Positions 1-7,967 of a DNA stretch of 32,886 nt are shown here, piece after piece. A program made the position numbers and the translations under genes. How positions within the stretch are numbered: the first letter of the stretch is position 1; each line of letters opens with the position of its first letter. The stretch covers positions 1-32,886 of the forward strand of contig VRZD01000054.1 in the NCBI GenBank assembly GCA_016743235.1. The letters run 5' to 3'. Source of the DNA: Pantanalinema sp. GBBB05 (GTDB lineage: Bacteria > Cyanobacteriota > Cyanobacteriia > Leptolyngbyales > Leptolyngbyaceae). The notes beneath the pieces are model-generated. The model was given only the letters and a program-made list of their open reading frames with translations, had not been told where the DNA came from and did no database searches.

Positions 1-63
1 TTTGCCGTAATGGGTATGCCCGTATTTGATAATTTGAGGAGATTGGCACTTGGGACAGTTCAT
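1..63 (-). mobile_element. IS1-family transposase InsA, N-terminal fragment (runs off the window)
   Basis: On the minus strand an ATG at 63 opens a frame that runs off the window edge after 21 codons. It begins MNCPKCQSPQIIKYG and continues HTHYGK. The CPKC pair followed by a basic HYGK stretch is the start of the N-terminal zinc ribbon of InsA-like proteins of IS1-family elements, which bind the terminal repeats of the element. Only the first residues are visible, so completeness, the InsB partner and the frameshift site cannot be judged. The gene reads away from the oxidoreductase remnant on its right, as expected if the element end lies just upstream of this ATG. A related single-frame IS1-like transposase is the main alternative. 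Confidence 0.7.
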
Positions 64-107
64 CGACTTAGCTGCAATGCTTGATTCTCCCAGCTTATCA
101 AATCACC
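64..107. repeat. Probable terminal end of the IS1-family element
   Basis: Between the transposase ATG (63) and the first recognisable oxidoreductase codons (about 113) lie roughly 45 bases similar to neither. Read outward-in on the minus strand, the segment starts GGTGATTT at 107, which resembles the GGTGATG-type tips of IS1-family inverted repeats. This places the element boundary near 107, with any target duplication at about 108-116. The opposite end is outside the window, so neither the inverted repeat nor the target duplication can be verified. Confidence 0.45.
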
Positions 108-1057
108 ATTACTATGCATTACTACCCAATAATGTCACGCTGTTAACAGAAGCAAAGGTGAAACGGTTGCATACTAGTGCTTCTGGGCGAGAAGTGACTG
201 CCGTAGAAGTTGAATTGCATGGTGAAACTCAGCTATTTTCTAGTGATATTGTCGTTGTTGCCTGTGGAGCAATTAACTCTGCGGCTTTGCTATTGAAATC
301 TGCGAATGATCAACATCCGCATGGACTAGCGAACAGTTCGGATCATGTTGGACGTAACTTAATGAAGCATCAAAATGGCGCGATTATTGGTGTGACGACA
401 AAAGCGAATCTGACATCATTTCAGAAAACTTTAGCTATCAATGATTTTTATTGGGGCGATGAAGATTTTGATTACCCAATGGGTCATGTCCAATTACTGG
501 GTAAAGTGAATGCAGATATGATTGCTCAGGAATCTCCCTCCGTGTTGGGTTTATCATTCCGAGATCGGTATGTGTTTGAAACGATCGCAGCTCACTCAGT
601 GGATTGGTGGCTGACGGCAGAAGATTTGCCCGATCCACATAATCGGGTGACGTTACGAGGAGACTCGATTCAGTTACATTACACCGAAAATAATACCGCT
701 GCCTACGATCGCCTGTTACATCGTTGGATTGGGGTGCTGAAGCGGATTGGCTGTGGTGAAAAAATTATTCCTGCCTCCTTCTATTTCCGCAAGAAGCTGC
801 CCTTACAAGGAGTTGCTCATCAATGTGGCACTTGTCGCTTTGGCGATGATCCAACGACTTCAGTGTTGGATCTCAATTGCCGCACTCATGACGTTGATAA
901 TCTGTATGTCGTCGATGGTAGCTTCTTCTGTTCCAGTGCTGCCGTCAATCCGACATTGACGATTATGGCGAATGCATTACGAGTAGCGGATCATTTAATG
1001 GCACGGATGGGAGTCACTCATCAGGTGAAATCCAACCTAGACGAGGCAATAGTATGA
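108..1057 (+). pseudogene. GMC family oxidoreductase, C-terminal part, interrupted by the IS element
   Basis: GMC oxidoreductases are FAD enzymes that oxidise alcohols or sugars. From about 113 the frame matches this family. A substrate-domain strand with VTLLTEAKV leads into the DIVVVACGAINSAALLL motif (GMC signature 2 region). The C-terminal catalytic block has HQCGTCRFGDDP (active-site His) and VNPTLTIMANALRVADH (second catalytic residue Asn). The N-terminal FAD-binding Rossmann half is absent. Upstream the frame runs only into IS-derived sequence and meets a TGA at 35-37. The TTG at 50 that opens the frame therefore belongs to the inserted DNA and is not the natural start. The rest of the gene may lie beyond the IS outside this window. 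The C-terminal half alone should not bind FAD. Confidence 0.75.
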
Positions 1058-1295
1058 ATAGGGAATCAGGACTGTTCTTAGTGTACTAAGTAGTCACGCA
1101 GTCAATGTAGGAGTCAAATGGGGGAAGTTGTGTTCTGGCTGGACTTTGATCATGCATTGCTGCCTAAAAGTATCTGAGCAGAGCTAGTATCCTAGTCAAC
1201 CTGTATCCGTCATCCGTTAGAGAGGGAATAATAAAGAGGGGCGATACATACTTGTTATCCTCCTGTTCTTTGGCTTACTGGGAGAGCGCGATTCT

Positions 1296-1799
1296 ATGAG
1301 CCGCACGTTTTTATTGGCTCCAATGTCCCTTGGTATAAAGGGGCTTACCATCCTCCTGCTATTGTTGCCATTGTGCTTTGGTCTGTGGGCACTTATATCG
1401 CACAACCAAGGGGCAGGCATGATATTCCTGCTCCTCATGACTCTTTATGGGTTTATCTGGTTCTGTTGCCGCCCCGCTTGCTTCGTTGTTTCCCATGACG
1501 ATCTGAAGCTTGTGTTTCCTGTTTGGCAACGTAGAATCCCGATCAGAACTATCTCCCGTGTCCGCCTCATCAGCAAAGAGATGTTTTGTCGGGAGTTTGG
1601 TCAGGCGATGCGGATTGGTGTAGGAGGATTATGGGGTGGTTTCGGTTGGCTATGGACATCGCAGCGAGGTCTCATTGAGTTCTATATCTCACGCGCTGAT
1701 CATCTAGTCTGTATCGATCGCTCAACGGGCAATAGTCTACTCATTACCCCAGATCAAGCAAATCAGTTTGTAGAAACACTACAGCGCAGTCTTCAGTGA
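1296..1799 (+). CDS. Membrane protein with bacterial PH-like domain
   Basis: A 167-residue protein. Two hydrophobic helices at about residues 14-34 and 39-59 are followed by a soluble beta-rich region with conserved-looking arginines (QRRIPIRTISRVRLI) and a glycine-rich turn (GVGGLWGGFGWLW) before LIEFYISR. Two membrane helices followed by a short beta domain ending in LLITPDQANQFVETLQ is the layout of bacterial PH-domain membrane proteins, whose roles are mostly unknown. The ATG at 1296 is preceded by GGGAG at about 1280, at a slightly long spacing. It stands alone, 238 bases after the oxidoreductase remnant. No enzymatic residues are apparent. The family assignment rests on layout only. Confidence 0.65.
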   Translation: MSRTFLLAPMSLGIKGLTILLLLLPLCFGLWALISHNQGAGMIFLLLMTLYGFIWFCCRPACFVVSHDDLKLVFPVWQRRIPIRTISRVRLISKEMFCREFGQAMRIGVGGLWGGFGWLWTSQRGLIEFYISRADHLVCIDRSTGNSLLITPDQANQFVETLQRSLQ

Positions 1800-1814
1800 T
1801 TCATTTCGGGTGCT

Positions 1815-1850
1815 GTGGGTTACCAGTAGGCAAAGACTACTCCTGCCCAC
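1815..1850 (+). terminator. Possible weak hairpin terminator after the PH-like gene
   Basis: GTGGG (1815-1819) can pair with CCCAC (1846-1850), and inside it AGTAG (1825-1829) pairs with CTACT (1837-1841). The 3' side continues CTTTA, so the T tract is poor. The position, 15 bases after the stop codon, fits a terminator, but the structure has internal mismatches. Confidence 0.3.
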
Positions 1851-2099
1851 CTTTACGTCTGGATTGAAATACAATATCAGCGCCCTCTAGCCAACAGGAT
1901 TAGAGCTACAAGCTAGGATTTCTTGAATCTCACCGCCTCAATTTCCCAGAAGCTATTCAAACGTGCTATGGTGAGCCTAGAGAATAGAGATCGGTTAGCA
2001 ACATTTGTTTATAGTACTAACGAATTTTCGCGTTTTTCCATTGACAGACTTCTCTCCGAAATTTGACTCTACATCCCCTTTATCTTTTGGAGACAAGCT

Positions 2100-2402
2100 A
2101 TGTCAATCTATGTAGGCAATCTGTCCTATGACGTTACAGATGCCGATCTAACGGCTGTATTTGCAGAGTATGGATCTGTCAAGCGGGTTCAACTGCCCAC
2201 GGATCGCGAAACAGGTCGTGTACGCGGCTTTGCTTTTGTGGAAATGAGTGCAGATTCCGAGGAAACGACTGCTATTGAAGCACTGGACGGTGCAGCATGG
2301 ATGGGGCGGGATTTGAAGGTTAACAAAGCCAGACCTCGTGAAGATCGGGGTGGTTCATTTGGTGGCGGACGCAGAGGCGGCGATAGCTTCTCTCGTAACT
2401 AA
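2100..2402 (+). CDS. RRM-domain RNA-binding protein (cyanobacterial Rbp family)
   Basis: A 100-residue protein made of one RNA recognition motif. RNP2 is IYVGNLSY at residues 3-10 and RNP1 is RGFAFVEM at about 42-49. A short glycine/arginine tail follows (GGSFGGGRRGG, then SFSRN). This is the standard plan of cyanobacterial Rbp proteins, which bind single-stranded RNA and are often cold-induced or involved in mRNA handling and localisation. The start is supported by GGAG at 2087-2090. It is preceded by about 300 bases without a gene, consistent with a long 5' leader of the kind found in cold-regulated rbp genes, although no thermosensor is shown here. A strong hairpin terminator follows at 2455. 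It appears monocistronic. Confidence 0.93.
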   Translation: MSIYVGNLSYDVTDADLTAVFAEYGSVKRVQLPTDRETGRVRGFAFVEMSADSEETTAIEALDGAAWMGRDLKVNKARPREDRGGSFGGGRRGGDSFSRN

Positions 2403-2454
2403 GCAAATAGTAAAGCAAAGTTAGTCGTCTGGTTGTTGAGACTGGATCTAACTT

Positions 2455-2490
2455 AAAAAGGGTTCAGATAGAAGTGTCTGAGCCCTTTTT
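2455..2490. terminator. Bidirectional rho-independent terminator
   Basis: AAAAAGGGTTCAGA (2455-2468) pairs with TCTGAGCCCTTTTT (2477-2490) around an 8-base loop, with one G-U pair. A T-rich run follows on the plus strand. The A run on the 5' side gives a T tract on the minus strand too. It terminates the RRM gene and can serve the converging minus-strand gene, whose stop codon (2491-2489) lies in the 3' arm. Confidence 0.85.
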
Positions 2491-2830
2491 AGTTTTTGAT
2501 AATAGCCTCATCAGCAGACACATCATTAGGGAAGTTTTTGCAATACTGCAAATAAGTAACTTCTAAAAATCCAGCTATATCGCTGATATTTTCCGATTTT
2601 TGCCTGAATTCACCCCTTTTCAAAGCGCTAAATAGGCACTCCAGAACAGCTGCAAGCAGTGCTGGTTCTACGTTAGGTACTTGAGCCAGGTAAGAAAGTA
2701 ATGATCCACTTGACAAGACTTTTCTCTCAAAACTGTTTAAACTATTATTAAGTCCTATCTCTTCGCAGGGGCTATCTATACCAGAGATATTGCTCCAGTT
2801 AACCACTGTAGACCTGCTGACGAGAACCAT
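2489..2830 (-). CDS. Hypothetical protein, 113 residues
   Basis: I do not recognise this protein. It is predicted soluble and mostly helical, with a leucine-rich middle (SLLSYLAQVPNVEPALLAAVLECLFSAL would form one or two amphipathic helices) and an acidic C-terminus. There is no signal peptide or metal motif. The stop codon falls inside a terminator shared with the RRM gene, which supports a real transcript. It is divergent from the histidine kinase at 2920, leaving 89 bases for both promoters. The ATG at 2830 has only a weak upstream purine stretch, so a later start is possible. Gene status is plausible but unproven. Confidence 0.45.
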   Translation of the reverse strand: MVLVSRSTVVNWSNISGIDSPCEEIGLNNSLNSFERKVLSSGSLLSYLAQVPNVEPALLAAVLECLFSALKRGEFRQKSENISDIAGFLEVTYLQYCKNFPNDVSADEAIIKN

Positions 2831-2919
2831 TCGCCTGTTTTCAGACGGATGACGTGATGGAACCTTGAGATCAGTGCATCTCCATTACTGATATTACGTA
2901 CTCAATTGCTCTTCGTTCT

Positions 2920-5592
2920 ATGACTGATTCCTTAAGTACTGATTACAATCTTCAACTCGTCCTTGTCTCAGTTTTAATCGCTATTTTAGCTTCCTACACC
3001 GCCATCGATCTGGCTGGGCGGATTACAGCCACCCAACGGCGTACCCAAATGGTGTGGCTAGCCAGTGGAAGTACTGCCATGGGCATTGGGATTTGGTCAA
3101 TGCACTTTATTGGTATGTTGGCCTTTCGACTCCCAGTGCTTGTCCATTACAAATTCCTTACGGTTCTGGGTTCAATTTTGCCTGCCATTATTGCCTCAGG
3201 GCTGGCTCTATTTTTAGTTAGTCGTCCTACCCTAGGTCAGATCCAGCTGGCTGGAGGTAGTTTCTTCATGGGATTAGGGATTGCCTCAATGCACTACATT
3301 GGCATGGCAGCAATGGAGACTGATGTCTCCATGCACTATAATCTCTGGCTAGTTTTCCTCTCGATTCTGGTTGCGATCGCCGTCTGCTGGGTTGGACTTT
3401 TTCTAGTATTCCAGTTACGAGAAGCAACGCCCCCCTATCAAATTTGGAAAAAACTTCTGGCTGCCATAATCATGGGGGCAGCAATTCCAACCATGCACTA
3501 TATCGGTATGGCAGCCGCTAGTTTCATACCAATGCCACATACAGTGCTGGAAGCCAGCTTACAACCTCCGGCAAATGTCATTTCTTTGGCTACAGCTGTA
3601 GTGATCGGAACGCTAATTATTTTAGGATTTGCATTGCTAACAGCTTTCTTCGATCGCCGACTATCTGCCCAAATTGACTACACTCAAGCAATTCAGGAAA
3701 GTCAAACCTACCTCAAAACCCTGCTCCAAAGCATTCAAGTTGGGGTATTAGTGATTGAGGCTGAGGCTCACGTGCAATTATCTAATCAGGCTATTTTAGA
3801 GTTATTACATCTTTCTACTGAAGTAGAATTACAACACTTATTAGATCATGCAGTCGCCAAACAGCTAAATCCATTTGCATCTAGTAATCCAGAAGCAACG
3901 CATCTTGATTCGATTCAACCCGTATTACAGGAAATTGCGACTCAACAAGCCGTACACAATACAGTTGTTTATATTGAAGCCTCAGCCCAGCGAGAGCAGA
4001 CAGCACTCCTAGTGAATGCAATTCCAATGCAGATCTCTCATACTGGTGCAACTCAGATGGTCTGTACATTTAATGATGTGACTGAGCTAAAGCGAACAGA
4101 ACACCGCTTAAAAGAATCTGAAGCTAAATTTAGAGGCTTAGCCACCCAGGAAGAACTGCTTAATCAGCTCTCTACACAGATTCGGCAATCTCTCGATCTA
4201 CACACCATTCTGCAAACTGCCGTTTGTGAAGTCCGCAAAATTTTTGCAACCGATCGAGCCGTCATTTATCAGTTTGATGCCACTTGGCGTGGACAAGTCG
4301 TGTTGGAAGATGTGGTCGAACCCTGGTTTCCGACGATCGGTGAGGCCGCAGATGACTGTTTTCCCCAGACCTACCTCGATCGTTATCACGAAGGAGCCAT
4401 CAGAGCGATCGATAATGTAGCTGCTGCCGAGCTAGATCCAAGCCATCTTCAGTTTTTACAACGGTTACAGGTACAGGCAAATCTGATTGTGCCAATCATG
4501 GTTCGGAAGCAACTTTGGGGACTACTGATTGTGCATCAATGCAGCCACCCACGGGTTTGGAAAGAGGAAGAAGGAAATTTATTACATCGGTTAGCTGGTC
4601 AACTAGGGATTGCCATTCAACAATCAGATCTCTATACCCAAACCGAGCAGATTGCGCTGGAAGCCCAAACCCAAGCCGAGCAACTGCGGATATCTGAGAC
4701 ACAACTCAGGCAGCAAGCTCAGGTACTCCAACAGGCGCTTCAAGAACTACAAAGTCTACAGCTTCAACTAGTGCAAAGTGAGAAGTTGTCTAGCTTAGGT
4801 CAACTAGTCGCGGGTGTAGCCCACGAAATTAATAATCCGGTCAACTTTATCCACGGCAATCTGAGCTATGTGCAGGACTATGCCCAAAACTTATTAGATG
4901 TGGTGCAACTGTATCAGAAGCATCACCCCAGCCCAGTGCCGGCCATTCAAACCAAAGCAGATGAAATTGACCTCGAGTTTTTGCAGGAAGACTTAGCTAA
5001 AATTCTCGCTTCAATGAAAGTTGGCACCGATCGCATTCGCCAAATTGTCTTATCCCTCCGGAACTTTTCGCGGATGGATGAAGCAGAATTTAAGGCGGTC
5101 AATATCCATGAGGGCATTGATAGTACCTTAATGATCTTGCAACATCGTCTGAACGATCATGCCGACGAGGAAGGACTTGAGGTAATTCGTGATTATGCCA
5201 ATTTGCCATTGGTGGAATGTTATCCTGGACAACTCAACCAAGTGTTCATGAACATTCTGGTGAATGCCATTGATGCACTAGAAGAAGCCGATGCTAAACG
5301 AACCTCGCAGGACATTCAAGAGCACCCCAGTCAGATCAAAATCTGTACCTCAATTGTGGGGAAAAATTGGGTGAAAATTACGATCGCGGATAATGGTATT
5401 GGTATTCCTGAAAGTATAAAGCAGCAGATTTTCAATCCTTTCTTCACAACTAAAGCAGTTGGCAAAGGCACTGGTATGGGATTATCTATTAGCTATCAAA
5501 TTATTGTCGAAAATCATGGTGGTAAGTTTGAGTGTAATTCAACCCTAAATCAAGGAACGGAATTTGTGATTCAAATTCCAATTAGCCATTAG
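2920..5592 (+). CDS. MHYT-PAS-GAF hybrid sensor histidine kinase, cyanobacteriochrome-like GAF without the canonical Cys
   Basis: An 890-residue membrane sensor kinase. Residues 1-245 form an MHYT domain: seven membrane helices with three repeats, MHFIGM (M61), MHYIGM (M124) and MHYIGM (M192), proposed to bind copper and sense O2, CO or NO. A PAS-like region (about 265-395) follows. A GAF domain (about 410-580) resembles cyanobacteriochromes: it has DRAVIYQF, a DXCF-type motif (DDCF, C480) and ANLIVPIMVRKQLWGLLIVHQC. The position of the usual bilin cysteine next to His is Ser508-His509. A glutamine-rich coiled coil (585-625) leads to the phosphoacceptor H635 in VAHEINNPVNF. The ATPase boxes are NQVFMNILVNAIDAL, DNGIGIP and GKGTGMGLSIS. 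No receiver domain or partner response regulator is encoded nearby. The ATG at 2920 fits the start of the first helix. Confidence 0.93.
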   Translation: MTDSLSTDYNLQLVLVSVLIAILASYTAIDLAGRITATQRRTQMVWLASGSTAMGIGIWSMHFIGMLAFRLPVLVHYKFLTVLGSILPAIIASGLALFLVSRPTLGQIQLAGGSFFMGLGIASMHYIGMAAMETDVSMHYNLWLVFLSILVAIAVCWVGLFLVFQLREATPPYQIWKKLLAAIIMGAAIPTMHYIGMAAASFIPMPHTVLEASLQPPANVISLATAVVIGTLIILGFALLTAFFDRRLSAQIDYTQAIQESQTYLKTLLQSIQVGVLVIEAEAHVQLSNQAILELLHLSTEVELQHLLDHAVAKQLNPFASSNPEATHLDSIQPVLQEIATQQAVHNTVVYIEASAQREQTALLVNAIPMQISHTGATQMVCTFNDVTELKRTEHRLKESEAKFRGLATQEELLNQLSTQIRQSLDLHTILQTAVCEVRKIFATDRAVIYQFDATWRGQVVLEDVVEPWFPTIGEAADDCFPQTYLDRYHEGAIRAIDNVAAAELDPSHLQFLQRLQVQANLIVPIMVRKQLWGLLIVHQCSHPRVWKEEEGNLLHRLAGQLGIAIQQSDLYTQTEQIALEAQTQAEQLRISETQLRQQAQVLQQALQELQSLQLQLVQSEKLSSLGQLVAGVAHEINNPVNFIHGNLSYVQDYAQNLLDVVQLYQKHHPSPVPAIQTKADEIDLEFLQEDLAKILASMKVGTDRIRQIVLSLRNFSRMDEAEFKAVNIHEGIDSTLMILQHRLNDHADEEGLEVIRDYANLPLVECYPGQLNQVFMNILVNAIDALEEADAKRTSQDIQEHPSQIKICTSIVGKNWVKITIADNGIGIPESIKQQIFNPFFTTKAVGKGTGMGLSISYQIIVENHGGKFECNSTLNQGTEFVIQIPISH

Positions 5593-5770
5593 ATTTATAG
5601 TTTCCCAGTAGAACCGAATACAGTGCCAATAAATGTCGAGGACTATGTAGTAACTTTATCCGCTGATGCCTTGCTATTAGTAATTGCTTAGTAGTGCTAA
5701 ATAATCTCGGATAACAGGTTAAATTAGCAATTGAGTCCGCCCTAATCAACCGCTCACCTCAAGAAATAAC

Positions 5771-5802
5771 AAAGTTGCACCAACGATCGCTGGTGCAACT
5801 TT
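5771..5802. terminator. Bidirectional terminator between the histidine kinase and the CO2-uptake operon
   Basis: A perfect 12-base inverted repeat, AAAGTTGCACCA (5771-5782) and TGGTGCAACTTT (5791-5802), surrounds an 8-base loop ACGATCGC. It lies between two convergent genes, 18 bases past the stop codon of the hydration-protein gene on the minus strand. The T run is short on both sides (TTT), but the perfect stem and position support termination in both directions. The loop is itself a CGATCG-containing HIP1-like sequence. Confidence 0.75.
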
Positions 5803-5819
5803 AAGTAATCTATAGTTGT

Positions 5820-7121
5820 CTAACGGTAGTCCTGCCGTTGAATATCCCGTAACCGAGCTTCTGGCCGCAAGAAGCGATCGAGTTGGGATTCAAAGAATGC
5901 CCGATTTGCTTTCAGGTGCTTGGGATTCGGATCATCTAGGGGATACAGTAGTGCAGTGCGTAGGGCCTGAATTACAGCTGAAGTCACACAATACATCGAT
6001 CGCTGGAAGCTGACGGCTAACTGAATTAACATGTCATCTTCACCCCGACAATACTGCTGGTAATAATCCACTAGATAGGACGGCAAAAAATGCAGCATAT
6101 CCTGAGCCAGCAGTGTCGGTGGAATGCCTGCTGTTCCCACTGGGAACTTATCTGCATACAACACGCCATAGTGGAAGTCTGTTTGGTTGGCAGGAACCTG
6201 CCTGGCCTGAGCATTGTAAGACTTTGTACCTCGGAAGGGAGAAGTCCGATAAAATACGGCTTCTACATAAGGCAACGCGGCTTCATATAGCCAGGTAAAG
6301 CCTTTCGACTTGGGAATAATTTCGTAGCACTCACCGCGAATATAGACATGGTGGTAAATCGGGCGACCTGCGATCGCAAAGATACCGTTCACCAGAAAAT
6401 CCATCGCCTCTGGCACACTAGTAATCTTGCCTTCATCATACAAATCCGACATTTCAAAAAATACCGGAGCCATCACTTCCCAAAACAAGCCTAAGTTAGC
6501 GTAATAGGAAGATTGACGACACTGTTCCAAAAACATTTCGGGAAACAGTTTGTATAATCCCAACATGACTGGATTGCCTTGGAAGTAGGCTCGAATGGCG
6601 CGATCGGCATTATCCCGGTATTCCTGACTATCCAGATAAGGATCAAATTGATTCACAGGACAATACATTTTGCGATGCCATAGCATCGATCGCATACATT
6701 CTTCGGCAAATTCCATGTTGATGCGATCGTGCCACCAGTGATGTAAAACTCGGGGTAACTTTAGTTTCAGTTCCCCTTTTTCAATGAACTCTAACAACTC
6801 TGGATGCGCCGTCGCCTCACCCCGCCAAATGCGTAAATCTGCATCATCACCTGCATAGTGATTGTGACGCTCCAAATAGTCCTTCGGAATCAAGTATTTA
6901 AAGAATGGCAACGGAGCTAAAAAGATTTGCTCAGCAATGTAGAGTAGATCCCGCCAATAAAAATCCATTGGCACAGCATACGCTTTGTACAGCCCAATGA
7001 TTTGCATCAGGTTTTCTGGCGTATCGGGTAGCATCGCGCCACCCGCTTCTAGCCGATGGATGATGTCAGCAAAGGGATGCTGAGAGGGAGGCAGTTTAGT
7101 TTGGGGTGCAGGCATGTTCAT
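5820..7121 (-). CDS. CO2 hydration protein of the NDH-1 CO2-uptake complex (ChpX/ChpY, CupB/CupA family)
   Basis: A 433-residue soluble protein of the ChpXY family. It sits on the cytoplasmic face of NDH-1MS complexes on NdhF3/NdhD3 or NdhF4/NdhD4 and hydrates CO2 to bicarbonate. Family blocks include LPDTPENLMQIIGLYKAYAV, HNHYAGDDADLRIWRGEA, HHWWHDRINMEF, GNPVMLGLYKLFPEMFLEQ and RTALLYPLDDPNPKHL. H128 and R133 in HHWWHDR have the five-residue spacing that I recall for the proposed zinc site of CupA. It is the last gene of a minus-strand run with ndhF and ndhD, 74 bases after the b561-like gene, and a terminator follows. No cupS-like gene follows, which favours the constitutive CupB type, while the length is also compatible with CupA. 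I leave the paralogue open. The ATG at 7121 lacks a clear ribosome binding site, and M3 is an alternative start. Confidence 0.93.
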   Translation of the reverse strand: MNMPAPQTKLPPSQHPFADIIHRLEAGGAMLPDTPENLMQIIGLYKAYAVPMDFYWRDLLYIAEQIFLAPLPFFKYLIPKDYLERHNHYAGDDADLRIWRGEATAHPELLEFIEKGELKLKLPRVLHHWWHDRINMEFAEECMRSMLWHRKMYCPVNQFDPYLDSQEYRDNADRAIRAYFQGNPVMLGLYKLFPEMFLEQCRQSSYYANLGLFWEVMAPVFFEMSDLYDEGKITSVPEAMDFLVNGIFAIAGRPIYHHVYIRGECYEIIPKSKGFTWLYEAALPYVEAVFYRTSPFRGTKSYNAQARQVPANQTDFHYGVLYADKFPVGTAGIPPTLLAQDMLHFLPSYLVDYYQQYCRGEDDMLIQLAVSFQRSMYCVTSAVIQALRTALLYPLDDPNPKHLKANRAFFESQLDRFLRPEARLRDIQRQDYR

Positions 7122-7195
7122 GGGCGATCGAGGAGTAGGGTGAATAGAAAATCAGATTGTCAATGGGGGCTAGCTCATGGCTGTAGTCATGAGCC

Positions 7196-7795
7196 TTAAG
7201 TTGATTTAGAGACGATCGTTTTACGCATGGATTGAGAGAAGCGACGTAACATAGCGCGGAAAAATTTGCGTTCGTCGATCGTGTGTAAAAAGATGAAAGC
7301 TAGGAAAGCGTAGGCTAGCCAGAAGTGGAGGCTGCGCCCTAATTCGGCAACGGCTTGATCGGCAGAAAATAAACGGGGCAACAATAAACCAAAGAAACTT
7401 ACATCTTTGTCATACGCGTTGGAAAAGAACCAGCCACTCAACGGCACCACCAACATAAATAGATACAGGATGGTATGGAGTGCGATCGCCCAGATGCGAT
7501 CGGCTTTAGGCAGTGGACGTTTGGCAGCTGGTTTCCAGCGCAGCGACAGCAGTAAAACTAGAATCCGGGCGGTTAACAAACCCATCGTTAGTACACCTAA
7601 CGCTTTATGGAAATTGTATAGACTGCCGCGATAGGTCACATCCCCTTGTAGAGTTGCCATATAGGTTCCCCCTACAAACAGAAGGAGATAAATTCCTGCC
7701 ATCCACCAATGCAGGGACCAAAGCCTTTGGGCAAAGGTCTTTGATTTGGGGGTTTTGCTAGGTCGAGAGTTAGATTTAGCCACCTCGTTCACCAT
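7196..7795 (-). CDS. Cytochrome b561-like membrane protein (prokaryotic CybB type)
   Basis: A 199-residue integral membrane protein with four predicted helices (about 28-48, 62-84, 102-124 and 155-172). Histidines at H29, H63, H107, H157 and H171 sit in or near the helices, as expected for b-heme ligands in the bacterial cytochrome b561 family. These proteins pass electrons from quinols or superoxide within the membrane. The N-terminus (first 20 residues) and C-terminus are basic, consistent with cytoplasmic ends. The ATG at 7795 has a strong GGAGGT just upstream. It lies between ndhD (about 170 bases upstream) and the CO2 hydration gene (74 bases downstream) on the same strand, so co-transcription is likely. 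A role in electron supply to, or control of, the CO2-uptake complex is inferred from position only. Confidence 0.85.
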   Translation of the reverse strand: MVNEVAKSNSRPSKTPKSKTFAQRLWSLHWWMAGIYLLLFVGGTYMATLQGDVTYRGSLYNFHKALGVLTMGLLTARILVLLLSLRWKPAAKRPLPKADRIWAIALHTILYLFMLVVPLSGWFFSNAYDKDVSFFGLLLPRLFSADQAVAELGRSLHFWLAYAFLAFIFLHTIDERKFFRAMLRRFSQSMRKTIVSKST

Positions 7796-7967
7796 TTACC
7801 TCCAGACATAGGGTTAGTTAAGAATTTCTCTACATGTTCTAGCACTGAACCGGAGTCATCATTGTTCCCAAGCTCACTTCAAGCATTAGGGAAAACCATG
7901 TCGGGAAAACGCAAGGGAATGAAGTGGACGTAAATCTGACACTCATCACCATGTTCAAGCGGATCCG

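Noticed and set aside
50..107. N-terminal 19 residues of the oxidoreductase frame as genuine protein
   Set aside because: The segment overlaps the IS1-type transposase start and element tip on the other strand, has only a TTG start, and does not fit the GMC family before about 113.
1118..1177. A 19-codon ORF with AGGAG in front, beginning MGEVVFWLDFDHALL
   Set aside because: Too short, with no recognised family or conserved context. The ribosome site alone does not justify a gene.
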